A DNA stretch of 64,000 nt from Gemelliphila asaccharolytica (lineage in GTDB: Bacteria > Bacillota > Bacilli > Staphylococcales > Gemellaceae), in NCBI RefSeq assembly GCF_001553005.1, contig NZ_KQ959854.1, positions 1 to 64,000 of the forward strand, written 5' to 3'. The notes beneath the pieces are model-generated. The model was not told the origin of the DNA, ran no database searches, and was given only the letters and a program-made list of their open reading frames with translations. This document shows positions 17,092 to 25,488 of the stretch, piece after piece; within the stretch, counting starts at the first letter, position 1; each line of letters starts with the position of its first letter. Position numbers and translations under genes: made by a program.

Positions 17092-17128
17092 AAAAAAAGG
17101 AAAACCAATGTCTAAAAAGGTTTTCCTA
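17092..17128 (-). terminator. Terminator of rpsO
   Basis: Minus-strand AGGAAAACC / GGTTTTCCT stem with a 12-base loop and a run of seven Ts, about 15 bases after the rpsO stop. Confidence 0.88.
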
Positions 17129-17142
17129 ATGAATTTTTAAAA

Positions 17143-17415
17143 CTATCTTCTTAATCCTAATGATTTTATTAATTGACGATATCTTTGAATATCTTTTTTA
17201 ATCAAATAGTCTAATAAGTGACGTCTGCGTGATACTTTTTTTAATAAACCTCTACGTCCTGCGTGGTCTTTTTTATGTGTATTTAAGTGTTCAGTTAAAC
17301 TTTCTATTTCTGCTGTTAGAACAGCCACTTGAACTTCTACTGAACCAGTATCAGTTTCATGCACACGATATTTTTCGATTATTTCATTTTTTCTTTCTTG
17401 ACTTATTGCTGCCAT
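17143..17415 (-). CDS. rpsO: 30S ribosomal protein S15
   Basis: 90 residues, the usual length. Recognisable segments are [38 protein letters not shown] and [12 protein letters not shown]15 is a primary 16S rRNA binder in the central domain. AGGTGCC precedes the ATG. It is monocistronic, with its own promoter, leader hairpin and terminator. Confidence 0.98.
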   Translation of the reverse strand: MAAISQERKNEIIEKYRVHETDTGSVEVQVAVLTAEIESLTEHLNTHKKDHAGRRGLLKKVSRRRHLLDYLIKKDIQRYRQLIKSLGLRR

Positions 17416-17451
17416 TTGGCACCTCCATTTATTTTTTTATCCTAAATCTGA

Positions 17452-17476
17452 GTATAGAATCGGAGTGTTTCTATAC
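17452..17476 (-). promoter_or_regulatory. rpsO leader hairpin (candidate S15 autoregulatory site)
   Basis: Minus-strand GTATAGAA/TTCTATAC stem with a nine-base loop, between the promoter and the ribosome binding site. S15 autoregulation through a leader RNA is known in several bacteria with unrelated structures, so function is inferred from position only. Confidence 0.5.
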
Positions 17477-17495
17477 CAAGAAACAGGCTATGGTT

Positions 17496-17524
17496 ATTTT
17501 ATCTTAAATTTTAATTTTTTTCAA
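17496..17524 (-). promoter_or_regulatory. Sigma-A promoter of rpsO
   Basis: TTGAAA (17519-17524), 17 bases, TAAAAT (17496-17501) on the minus strand. It lies directly downstream of the ribF stop. Confidence 0.7.
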
Positions 17525-17528
17525 GTAT

Positions 17529-18467
17529 TTAAAAAATTTTATTAAAATCTATTTCTTCTTTTTCTGCTACTTTTTTGTCAATGTTTAATTGTTTTTTTAA
17601 TTCATTCATATCATTAAATTTTTTTTCTTCTCTTATATACTTATAAAAATAAATATTTATTTCCTTATCATATATATCTTCATCAAAGTTTAAAATATGT
17701 GTTTCTATAGAAAGGTTATTATCAGCAGAAACCGTTGGGTTATACCCTATATTTGTGATTCCTTTATATAATCTATCATTATACTCTACAACAGTTAAAT
17801 ATACACCATTTTTTTGTGGTATTATGTAATCAGTTACTTTTAAATTCGCAGTAGGAAATCCTATAGTTCTTCCAAGCTGTTTCCCTCTGACTACTATTCC
17901 AGAAATTTGATAATATCTTTGTGTTATTTTTTTGTAATTTTCTACTTCTCCTGAAAGAATATATTTTTTTTGGAGAGATGTAGAAATTTTATTTTCTTCT
18001 ATTTTTTCTATATTTAAGATATTTACATTTATTTCTTTATGATTTTCTTTGATATACATAGGTGTTCCTTCTCCCATATAACCAAATTTATAATCTTCTC
18101 CACAAAAAACATCTTTAATATTTAATTTTTTTAACACTTTATTTACAAATTCTTCTTTTTTTAGTTTTTTCAATTTATCATTAAATTCAAGAAAATAAAG
18201 TTCTTCTATTCCTAAATTTTCTATTATTCTTTTTTTTAATTTATTAGGGGTTACTATTTTTATATTTTGATTTTTTATATAATTTTTAGGACTATTTAAA
18301 AATGTTATTAAAACTGATATTTTATTTTCTTTTTTTGCTTTTTCTACTGCACTTTCTATTATTTTTCTATGTGCTATATGAATCCCATCAAAATATCCTA
18401 AAGCACACGTTCTTTTTTCTTCTTTTTTTTCTATTTTATCAACATCTAAAATTTCAAAAAATTTCAT
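17529..18467 (-). CDS. ribF: Bifunctional riboflavin kinase / FAD synthetase
   Basis: 312 residues making FMN and then FAD from riboflavin. The N-terminal nucleotidyltransferase domain (1-150) has LGYFDGIHIAHRKII and the FCGEDYKFGYMGEG loop; the SLQKKYILSGEVE joint follows. The C-terminal flavokinase domain (about 180-305) has GRTIGFPTANL and GITNIGYNPTV, then ETHILNFDEDIY. It sits 13 bases after truB, the usual truB-ribF pair. Confidence 0.96.
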   Translation of the reverse strand: MKFFEILDVDKIEKKEEKRTCALGYFDGIHIAHRKIIESAVEKAKKENKISVLITFLNSPKNYIKNQNIKIVTPNKLKKRIIENLGIEELYFLEFNDKLKKLKKEEFVNKVLKKLNIKDVFCGEDYKFGYMGEGTPMYIKENHKEINVNILNIEKIEENKISTSLQKKYILSGEVENYKKITQRYYQISGIVVRGKQLGRTIGFPTANLKVTDYIIPQKNGVYLTVVEYNDRLYKGITNIGYNPTVSADNNLSIETHILNFDEDIYDKEINIYFYKYIREEKKFNDMNELKKQLNIDKKVAEKEEIDFNKIF

Positions 18468-18480
18468 AAATATCCTTCTT

Positions 18481-19398
18481 TTACTCTATTTTTGTAGGAA
18501 ATATATTTTTTACAGTCAAAAGTTCATCTGACCTTTCTTTTAAATAATATATTCCAATAGCCTTTTTTTTATATGTGAAAACAACTGGATTTTCAAAATC
18601 AATATCTTCAAACTGATTTTTTCTAAATCTTAAACCATTTTGAATTTGCTTTGCTCTATATTTAGGAACTTCATAAAATTTATAATTTTTTAAGGCATAT
18701 TCTTTAGGTAATAAAATCGAGTTTATTTTTTCCAGATTTTGTTTTATGTAATCTAAAGTATATGTATCAGCAATAGTTATATCGCCTGTTGCAATTCTTG
18801 TTAACTTGCTCATACAACTTGGAAGATTTAACATTTCTCCTATTTGAGTGGCTACCGTTCTTATATAGGTACCTTTTCCACAACTTATATCTACTGTGAA
18901 ATAGCATTTGTTTTCTCTATAATGAATACTTTTTTCATCAATGTCTATACTGTTTATCGTTACAATCCTTTTTGGTATTTCTACATCAAACTTGTTTAAT
19001 CTTGCATACTCATAAAGCTTTTTCCCATTAACTTTTACAGCAGAATATATAGGAGGTTTTTGTTCTATTTTCCCTATAAGTTTTTTAGTCACTTTTTTTA
19101 TTTCTTCTATGGGGATGTTTTCTACATTTTTCTCATTTAATATATCACCAGATAAATCTTCTGTTGTTGTACTCATTCCTAGACATATTTCTGCTCTATA
19201 TTTTTTACCTAAATTCATTGCATAATCACTTACTTTGGTACTATCGCCTATTAAAATTAAAAGTATTCCTTCTACATCTGGATCCAAAGTTCCTGCATGA
19301 CCTATTTTTTTTATTTTTAATATTTTTCTAAGTTTAAATACAACATCATGACTTGTCATATTTTTTTCTTTATATATAGGTAAAATGCCGTTTATCAT
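18481..19398 (-). CDS. truB: tRNA pseudouridine-55 synthase
   Basis: 305 residues. TruB makes pseudouridine 55 in the T loop of tRNAs. The catalytic aspartate is in KKIGHAGTLDPDVEGILLI; KPPIYSAVKVNGKKLYEYAR and CGKGTYIRTVATQIG are also intact, and a C-terminal PUA-like part follows. It overlaps zur by four bases. Confidence 0.96.
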   Translation of the reverse strand: MINGILPIYKEKNMTSHDVVFKLRKILKIKKIGHAGTLDPDVEGILLILIGDSTKVSDYAMNLGKKYRAEICLGMSTTTEDLSGDILNEKNVENIPIEEIKKVTKKLIGKIEQKPPIYSAVKVNGKKLYEYARLNKFDVEIPKRIVTINSIDIDEKSIHYRENKCYFTVDISCGKGTYIRTVATQIGEMLNLPSCMSKLTRIATGDITIADTYTLDYIKQNLEKINSILLPKEYALKNYKFYEVPKYRAKQIQNGLRFRKNQFEDIDFENPVVFTYKKKAIGIYYLKERSDELLTVKNIFPTKIE

Positions 19399-19835
19399 TT
19401 TTTCTCTTCCTTACATTTTGGACAAAGTCCATATATTTCAAACTTGTGATATTCTATTGTATATCCTTCTAATTCAGGAATTATAAACTTGTTACATAAA
19501 TCAACATTAATATCTTTTGCCTTTCCACAGTTGATGCAAATATGATGATGGTGATGATGAACTGTATCAAAACATTCTATTTTAAAAAATCTTTCTCCCT
19601 TTATTTCTATATATCCTAGAATTTTTAGTTCTACATAAGTATTCAAATTTCTATAAATAGTATCAAAACTTAATCCCGGATACGTTTTGACAAGAATCTC
19701 TGATATGTATTTTGCATTAAGATATCTATCTTCTTTTACAAGTAATTCTATTATCGCTTTTCTTCTTTCTGTATACTTATAGCCATTTTCTTTTAAAATA
19801 GCCATTATTCTTGAAACTTTTTTTTCTATAGTCAT
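19395..19835 (-). CDS. zur: Zinc uptake regulator Zur (Fur family)
   Basis: 146 residues of the Fur superfamily. The DNA-binding domain includes LKENGYKYTERRKAIIELL and the PGLSFDTIYRNLNTYVELKIL helix. The metal region has six consecutive histidines (HHHHHHICINCG) and the structural zinc pairs CINC and CPKC. The pattern NGYKYT, RYL-AK, YPGLSFDTIYRNL, GY-HKFEIYG-CP-C follows B. subtilis Zur more closely than Fur or PerR; that comparison is from memory. Expected to repress zinc acquisition genes. It follows the cshB-like gene, as zur does near yqfR in Bacillus. Confidence 0.8.
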   Translation of the reverse strand: MTIEKKVSRIMAILKENGYKYTERRKAIIELLVKEDRYLNAKYISEILVKTYPGLSFDTIYRNLNTYVELKILGYIEIKGERFFKIECFDTVHHHHHHICINCGKAKDINVDLCNKFIIPELEGYTIEYHKFEIYGLCPKCKEEKK

Positions 19836-19855
19836 ATTTCACCTTTTAAAAAGAG

Positions 19856-21175
19856 TTATTTCTTATTTTGCCTTTTTGCAAATTTTCTTCTCTCTTTTTG
19901 TTTTAATTTATCCATTTTATATTTATGTTTTTTCTTGTACCCTGGTTTTACTTTTTTACTTGTTCTAACTTTACTTTTTAGTTTTTTTGTTAAATCGTGA
20001 TCTGGTGTTACTTTTTTTCGTTTTTGCCTTTTGTTTCTATCTTTTACTTCTATAAATTCACCATTTTTAATATCTTTATGTTCAAATTTTATACCAGATT
20101 TTTCTAAATGTTTTAATTTATCTTCATCTTTTTCGGAGTATATCGTTATACAAATACCGTCCATTCCTCCTCTAGCTGTTCTTCCAGCACGATGAACAAA
20201 AAAATCTAAATCATTTGGAATATTATAATTTATAATGTGACTAACCGCTTCTATATCTATACCTCGGCTCATCAAATCACTAGCTACTATATAAGTAAAA
20301 TCTAAATTATTAATTCTTTTTTGGACTTGTTTTCTTTCTCTGCTTGAAAGATCTCCGTGTAAAGCTCCTACTTTTATTCCTCTAGAAGAAAGATACTCAG
20401 TTATTTCTTCAACCTCTTTCTTTTTATTAGCAAAAATTATTGCTAAATAAGGATTTATTGTATCTATTATATTTGAAAGTCGCTGTATTTTTGTATATCC
20501 TTTTTCTGAAACAAGATAATATTTTATATTTTTAGGACTTGGATTTTTTATTTCTACAAATTCAGAGTTTTTAAAATGTTTTTTCAAAAATACAGATATT
20601 TGTTTAGATATTGTAGCTGAAAAAACCGAAAAAGAACAATTTTTACCCGTTTTACTTATTATATTATCAATATCATCTATAAATCCCAAATCTACCATTA
20701 CATCACATTCATCAATAACAAAATATTTAACAGTTTTTAAATTTATAGCTCCCCTTTTTGATAATTCTAAAATTCTAGTTGGGGTTCCTATTATAATTTG
20801 AGGATTAGATTTCACCTTTGATACATCTCTTAATATATCTTGTCCCCCAATTAATAAAGAAATTTTAATAGATTTCTTTGAAAATGATGCTATATGTCCT
20901 GCCATATCAAATAATTGCCGAGATAGCTCTCTTGTAGGAGCTAATATAATTGTCTGAAGCTGAGAATTATCTGCATCTATCTTGCTAAATATAGGTAATA
21001 AAAATGAATGAGTTTTACCACTTCCAGTTTCTGATTTAGCAATTATATTTCTTCCCTTTAGAATAGGAGAAAATACCTTTTCTTGAACTTGGGTAGGTTT
21101 TTTAAAACCTAAATTAACTATTGAATCATTGACAAAATCAACAAATTTAAATTGTTCAAATGATTTTGGTAGCAT
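19856..21175 (-). CDS. cshB: DEAD-box-type RNA helicase, CshB-like
   Basis: 439 residues. Motifs in order: the Q-motif region FKKPTQVQEKVF, SETGSGKT (I), APTRELSRQ (Ia), VIDECDVM (II), SATIS (III), LHGDLSSRERKQV, ASDLMSRGID (V) and HRAGRTARGG (VI). Motif II is DECD rather than DEAD. The last 60 residues are strongly basic (KVKPGYKKKHKYK), as in CshB, and probably bind RNA. Likely roles are rRNA maturation, ribosome assembly or cold adaptation. A promoter TGGAAA-17-TATAAT lies at 21205-21233. Confidence 0.88.
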   Translation of the reverse strand: MLPKSFEQFKFVDFVNDSIVNLGFKKPTQVQEKVFSPILKGRNIIAKSETGSGKTHSFLLPIFSKIDADNSQLQTIILAPTRELSRQLFDMAGHIASFSKKSIKISLLIGGQDILRDVSKVKSNPQIIIGTPTRILELSKRGAINLKTVKYFVIDECDVMVDLGFIDDIDNIISKTGKNCSFSVFSATISKQISVFLKKHFKNSEFVEIKNPSPKNIKYYLVSEKGYTKIQRLSNIIDTINPYLAIIFANKKKEVEEITEYLSSRGIKVGALHGDLSSRERKQVQKRINNLDFTYIVASDLMSRGIDIEAVSHIINYNIPNDLDFFVHRAGRTARGGMDGICITIYSEKDEDKLKHLEKSGIKFEHKDIKNGEFIEVKDRNKRQKRKKVTPDHDLTKKLKSKVRTSKKVKPGYKKKHKYKMDKLKQKERRKFAKRQNKK

Positions 21176-21204
21176 CTCTTACCTCCATTTTTAAAATTTT
21201 CTTT

Positions 21205-21233
21205 ATTATACAATAAATACATTTCTTTTTCCA
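21205..21233 (-). promoter_or_regulatory. Probable promoter of cshB-zur-truB-ribF
   Basis: TGGAAA (21228-21233), 17 bases, TATAAT (21205-21210) on the minus strand, about 30 bases before the cshB ATG. The -35 matches consensus at four of six bases. Confidence 0.55.
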
Positions 21234-21272
21234 TTTATTCTTAATTTCTAAACTTTAAAAATCTACAAAAAA

Positions 21273-21301
21273 ATGACAAAATAAAAAATATATGATAAAA
21301 T
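21273..21301 (+). promoter_or_regulatory. Probable promoter of cysK-cysE
   Basis: ATGACA (21273-21278), 17 bases, TAAAAT (21296-21301) on the plus strand, 45 bases before the cysK start. No T-box or S-box was noticed in the short leader. Confidence 0.55.
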
Positions 21302-21346
21302 AGCTTTTAAAACTAAATATATGAAAGCATTTAAAAGGATAACAAT

Positions 21347-22249
21347 ATGACTAATAATTTAAAAAATTTAATTGGAAATACCCCTTTAATTAAATTATCA
21401 CTAGATGACGATGAAAATACTGCAGATATTTATTTTAAATTAGAGAAAAATAATTTAGCAGGAAGTATAAAAGATAGAGTAGCACTTTACATGATAGAAG
21501 ATGCGGAAAAAAAAGGAATTTTAAAAAAAGGTGATACTATAGTTGAACCAACAAGTGGAAATACCGGAATTGCTCTAGCTTGTATAGGAGCATTAAAGGG
21601 ATATAATGTAATTTTGGTTATGCCTCATACAATGAGTAAAGAAAGAGAACTTTTGGCGAAAGCTTATGGAGCTAAGGTAATAAGAACAACAGAGGGAGGA
21701 TTAAAAGGCTCTGTCGACAAAGCAAAAGAACTTGCTAGTATGGACGGATATTTTATGCCTGACCAATTTAATAATAATGCTAATGTTAAGGCACATTATG
21801 AAACTACAGCTCCTGAAATATTAGAAAAAATTACTCCAGACGCTTTTGTCGCAGGGTTTGGAACTGGTGGAACTATTAGTGGTGTAGGTAAATATTTAAA
21901 AGAAAAATTAGAAAAGGTCAAAATATACGCTGTAGAACCAGCAGAAAGTCCAATGTTGTCAAAAGGATATGCCTCTAGCCACAAAATACAAGGAATTGGA
22001 GCAAATTTTGTGCCTAAGATAATTAATAAAAATGTAATAGATGAAATTATAAATATAAAAAGTGATGATGCAATAACTATGACAAAACTTCTAGCTAAAA
22101 AATATGGTTTACTTGTCGGCATATCTTCTGGTGCAAATGCAAAAGCAGCACTTAATGTTGCAAAAAAACTTGGGAAAGGAAAAGTAGTAGTAAGTATTTT
22201 GCCAGATACTGGAGAAAGATATTTAACTACAGGTATATACGATATATAA
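21347..22249 (+). CDS. cysK: Cysteine synthase (O-acetylserine sulfhydrylase)
   Basis: 300 residues of the PLP-dependent fold-type II family. The PLP lysine is K42 in GSIKDRVALYM; the substrate loop is TSGNTG at 69-74; the phosphate loop is GTGGTISGVGKY; and PDTGERYLTTG closes the protein. It makes cysteine from O-acetylserine and sulfide. It is followed three bases later by cysE, so the two steps from serine to cysteine form one unit. Confidence 0.96.
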   Translation: MTNNLKNLIGNTPLIKLSLDDDENTADIYFKLEKNNLAGSIKDRVALYMIEDAEKKGILKKGDTIVEPTSGNTGIALACIGALKGYNVILVMPHTMSKERELLAKAYGAKVIRTTEGGLKGSVDKAKELASMDGYFMPDQFNNNANVKAHYETTAPEILEKITPDAFVAGFGTGGTISGVGKYLKEKLEKVKIYAVEPAESPMLSKGYASSHKIQGIGANFVPKIINKNVIDEIINIKSDDAITMTKLLAKKYGLLVGISSGANAKAALNVAKKLGKGKVVVSILPDTGERYLTTGIYDI

Positions 22250-22252
22250 AAT

Positions 22253-22777
22253 ATGGAATTTGAAGAATATAAGAAAGAACTTATAGTTACAGCACTAAAA
22301 AAAGATCCATCATTAAAATCTGAAGATGAAGCAATTATGTTTACATCTGGAGTTAAAGCATTATTATCTCATTTCAGTGCTCATAAACTTTATAATGAAA
22401 AAAAATTTTTAGAAGCAAGTGAACTTAGTTTTTTAGCAAAAAAAGAAACAGGAATTGAAATACACCCTGGTGCTAAAATAGGAAGAAGATGTTTTATAGA
22501 CCATGGAATTGGAGTCGTTATAGGAGAAACAAGTATAATAGGCGATGATGTTGTTATGTATCATGGAGTTACTTTAGGAGCTATTGAAAATAAAAAAACA
22601 AAACGCCATCCTACTATAGGAAATAACGTTCTAATAGGGGCAGGAGCCAAACTATTAGGAAACATAACTATTGGAGATAATGTTAAAATTGGAGCAAATG
22701 CCGTAGTTTTAAAAGATATACCAAAAAACTCTACTGTAGTTGGAATACCAGGTAAAATAATCAAAAATAATAACTAA
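22253..22777 (+). CDS. cysE: Serine O-acetyltransferase
   Basis: 174 residues, the short form lacking most of the N-terminal helical domain of E. coli CysE (273). The left-handed beta-helix has hexapeptide repeats ([51 protein letters not shown]). Catalytic residues are D486-type and H in FIDHG and MYHGVT. It acetylates serine for CysK. No clear Shine-Dalgarno lies near the ATG, three bases after the cysK stop, so translational coupling is likely. Confidence 0.93.
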   Translation: MEFEEYKKELIVTALKKDPSLKSEDEAIMFTSGVKALLSHFSAHKLYNEKKFLEASELSFLAKKETGIEIHPGAKIGRRCFIDHGIGVVIGETSIIGDDVVMYHGVTLGAIENKKTKRHPTIGNNVLIGAGAKLLGNITIGDNVKIGANAVVLKDIPKNSTVVGIPGKIIKNNN

Positions 22778-22783
22778 ACATTT

Positions 22784-22832
22784 TAAATTAGAGCATAAAT
22801 CTTATTTATTAAAATTTATGCTCTAATTTTAT
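22784..22832. terminator. Bidirectional terminator between cysE and the ABC-like pair
   Basis: AAATTAGAGCATAAAT pairs with ATTTATGCTCTAATTT around a short loop, flanked by A and T tracts. It serves the convergent cysE and permease genes. Confidence 0.85.
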
Positions 22833-22842
22833 TATAAAATTT

Positions 22843-23589
22843 TTATTTGTAATTTTTCACTTTCAAAATAAATATAGATATTAAAAATAAAATAAGACTA
22901 TTATATCCCAAAAACGAAATAATCTTCATAATATTATAATTAGTAGCATTAAAAAAACTATCAAATGCTAAATTTAAAATATTAAGAAAAGAATATTTAA
23001 TAAAATAAAATTGTTCATTAATACTAATTAAAAATAAAGTTAAATATTTACTACCTATAAAAAATAATAGTGATAATGAAATAGCTAAATTAGTATTATT
23101 AAATATTGTTAAAATAAAAATAACTACAACAGAAATAAATAAAAATAAAGTAATAGATAAAAATACATTATACAAAATTGTAATATCTTTGATTACTGAG
23201 AAAAAATCAGTTTCTCCTACATAGTAAAAATAAAAAAATAATATTATTAAAACTATTAGATATAAAACAATTACATTTATTAAATTTACTAAAATTTTTG
23301 AAAGCAAATTACTAAATATTTTTGTTTTAGAATAGATAATAAATTTACTAAATTTGCATTTATAATCATCTCTATAAGAAACTATTATGTTAATTGCTAA
23401 AACTACAGAAAATATTAAAAATATTAAACGAAATAATATCCCATAATAAAATTCATCAAAAGTAATATTCAAATAATTAATAAAAAAACTATATTTATAT
23501 GAAATAATTAAAAATAAAAACAAAACAGCTAAAAATAAAAAATAATTCCATTTTCTTTTAAGTAATTTTAAAAATTCAAGTTCTAACAT
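22843..23589 (-). CDS. ABC-2-like membrane permease subunit, partner of a degenerate ATPase
   Basis: 248 residues with six or seven predicted membrane helices (about 16-30, 50-70, 96-122, 137-160, 162-185 and 222-243) separated by short basic loops. The pattern matches small ABC-2-type permeases, but I recognise no specific family. The start ATG overlaps the upstream ATPase-like gene by seven bases, with GGAG inside that gene, so the two are translationally coupled. Substrate unknown. Confidence 0.6.
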   Translation of the reverse strand: MLELEFLKLLKRKWNYFLFLAVLFLFLIISYKYSFFINYLNITFDEFYYGILFRLIFLIFSVVLAINIIVSYRDDYKCKFSKFIIYSKTKIFSNLLSKILVNLINVIVLYLIVLIILFFYFYYVGETDFFSVIKDITILYNVFLSITLFLFISVVVIFILTIFNNTNLAISLSLLFFIGSKYLTLFLISINEQFYFIKYSFLNILNLAFDSFFNATNYNIMKIISFLGYNSLILFLISIFILKVKNYK

Positions 23590-24437
23590 TTATTCTCCTT
23601 TTCTTTGCATAAAAAAATATTATTATTAAAATCGTCAATACTAACAACCTCTAATCCAACTTTTATAAGATAAAACAATATTGTTTCTAAATCATCTTTT
23701 CTTACAATTAACATATCATCAATAACTGTATATTCATAGTTAAAATCATTATATAATTTTTTTTCATCAAAATTTTTGATTTTTATTATTATCAAATCTT
23801 TTATTATTTCTAATTTTTTTAAATCATCATAATATATCTGATTATTTGATGAAATTACTAACGCTTTGTCACATATTTTAGCGATACCGTTTATATTTTC
23901 AGAAATTATAATAATATTTCTATTCGAATTATTTTTTTTAATAAAATTACATAAATCTACCTCGTCTTCTTTTGCTAAACTATTATTTAATAAATCTAAA
24001 ATTAAAATTTCTTTTGAAATTAAAAAAGAAATTAAAATATCAAATTTTTCTCTTTCTATCAGAGATAATTCTGCTATTATTTTTCTGTGAGGTAATCTTA
24101 ACTCTTCTAAATAATATAATATTTTTTCTTTATTTATTTCATATTTATTAATTTTTAATATTATTTTTATAATTTTATATAATGATATATTATTAAAATA
24201 TCCTATATCTTCAGAAAAAAATGGATAATATTTTTTTATATTTTTAATATTTTTTTTATTTATCAGCACATCCCCACTATATTTTATATTTTTTTTAAAA
24301 ATTTCTTTTATTATTTTTAAACTCTTTATATCTTCACTTATTATTGCTAGTGATTTTGCTCCATCTAGAATAAATTCTAATTTAAAATCATTTTTTTTAT
24401 TTATTTTTTTCTTAAATTTTAAAAATTCAAGTGTCAT
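23583..24437 (-). CDS. Degenerate ABC ATPase-like subunit lacking nucleotide-binding motifs
   Basis: 284 residues that follow the layout of an ABC ATPase without its catalytic residues. The Walker A position (about 30-45) reads AIISEDIKSLKIIKEIF, with no GxxGxGK[ST]. The Q-loop area (about 74-82) reads SEDIGYF. The signature position (about 122-130) reads AELSLIERE instead of LSGGQ. The Walker B position (144-152) reads ILILDLLNN, so the aspartate is kept but the catalytic glutamate is leucine. The switch histidine is missing (ISEN at 179-182). Spacing and the flanking VLINKKNI and CDKALVISSNNQIYYDD segments still match MDR-type ABC proteins. The frame is intact, has its own promoter and an AGAGGT site, and is coupled to a membrane protein, so it is probably an expressed pseudo-ATPase. 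Confidence 0.62.
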   Translation of the reverse strand: MTLEFLKFKKKINKKNDFKLEFILDGAKSLAIISEDIKSLKIIKEIFKKNIKYSGDVLINKKNIKNIKKYYPFFSEDIGYFNNISLYKIIKIILKINKYEINKEKILYYLEELRLPHRKIIAELSLIEREKFDILISFLISKEILILDLLNNSLAKEDEVDLCNFIKKNNSNRNIIIISENINGIAKICDKALVISSNNQIYYDDLKKLEIIKDLIIIKIKNFDEKKLYNDFNYEYTVIDDMLIVRKDDLETILFYLIKVGLEVVSIDDFNNNIFLCKEKENKC

Positions 24438-24463
24438 AAGTTACCTCTTAAATATTTTTTTCT

Positions 24464-24493
24464 ATTATATCATAAATAAAACTATTTCATCAA
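24464..24493 (-). promoter_or_regulatory. Promoter of the degenerate ABC pair
   Basis: TTGATG (24488-24493), 18 bases, TATAAT (24464-24469) on the minus strand, with a TG extended -10. It lies between the trxB terminator and the ATPase-like gene. Confidence 0.7.
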
Positions 24494-24510
24494 AATTTAA
24501 TTTAAAATAA

Positions 24511-24542
24511 AAAGACATGAAAAGTTTCATGTCCTATTTTTA
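24511..24542 (-). terminator. Terminator after trxB
   Basis: Minus-strand GACATGAAA-CT-TTTCATGTC hairpin followed by TTTTTATTTT. It closes the long yihY-to-trxB operon. Confidence 0.85.
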
Positions 24543-24551
24543 TCTTACTTA

Positions 24552-25469
24552 TTATAATAATTCAATATATTTATATGCACTTTGTGCTGCTATTGCTCCG
24601 TCGCTTGTCGCTGTTACTACTTGTCTTATCTCTTTTTGTCTTACATCTCCAGCAACAAAAACTCCTTCTACAGAAGTTAGCATATTTTCATCAGCTATGA
24701 CATACCCTTTTTCATCAAGTATATTTAAATCTTTAAAAACTTCTGTTTGAGGTATCATACCAATATAAATAAATATACCTTCTGCCTCTATTTTTTTAAT
24801 CTCATTAGTTTTTACATTTTTTACTTCTATACCTGTTACTTTTTTTTCTCCATTTATTTTAACTGGTATACTGTCCCAACAAAATTCTATATTTTTTTTC
24901 TTAAATGCTCTATCTTGCAAAATTTTTTGAGCACGAAGTTCATCTCTTCTATGTACAACAGTAACTTTGTTTACTAAATTAGCTAGATATAGAGATTCTT
25001 CTATTGCACTATCTCCTCCACCTATTACTACTACATTTTTTCCTTTGAAAAAAGCTCCATCACAAACTGCACAATAAGAAACTCCCTTGCTTGTAAATTC
25101 TTTTTCGCCTTCTATTCCTAAAAGTCTTGCTTGTGTTCCAGTAGCTATTATTATTGATTTGGCTTTATAAGTCTTACCAGATATTTCTAAAATTTTAATA
25201 TTGTTTTCTATTTTTACTTTTTTTATTTCTCCAAATACAAAATCAGTTCCAAATTTTTTAGAATGTTCAAACATTTTTTCTGATAAGTCTGGACCCGTTA
25301 TGTTTTCATATCCTGTGTAATTTTCTATTTCTGCTGTTGATAGCATCTGCCCTCCAGGATATTTTTTTTCAACCATTAAAACATCTAAATTTGCTCTACT
25401 TGCATATATAGATGAAGTCATTCCTGCTGGACCTGCTCCTATAATTATAACATCATATATTTTTTCCAT
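24552..25469 (-). CDS. trxB: Thioredoxin-disulfide reductase
   Basis: 305 residues from the ATG giving MEKIYDVIIIGAGPAG; GGAG is six bases upstream, whereas an in-frame TTG further up would include that site. Motifs are GAGPAGMTSSIYASRA (FAD), the redox CAVC at about 134-137, VVIGGGDSAIEE (NADPH) and VEGVFVAGDVRQ. It reduces thioredoxin with NADPH. The gene ends the hprK-lgt-trxB series. Confidence 0.96.
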   Translation of the reverse strand: MEKIYDVIIIGAGPAGMTSSIYASRANLDVLMVEKKYPGGQMLSTAEIENYTGYENITGPDLSEKMFEHSKKFGTDFVFGEIKKVKIENNIKILEISGKTYKAKSIIIATGTQARLLGIEGEKEFTSKGVSYCAVCDGAFFKGKNVVVIGGGDSAIEESLYLANLVNKVTVVHRRDELRAQKILQDRAFKKKNIEFCWDSIPVKINGEKKVTGIEVKNVKTNEIKKIEAEGIFIYIGMIPQTEVFKDLNILDEKGYVIADENMLTSVEGVFVAGDVRQKEIRQVVTATSDGAIAAQSAYKYIELL

Positions 25470-25488
25470 GTTTTTCTCCAAATTATTT

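Noticed and set aside
22843-24437. The ABC-like pair as a pseudogene
   Set aside because: Both frames are open, overlapping and have ribosome binding sites and a promoter; motif loss without frame damage suggests a retained non-catalytic role.
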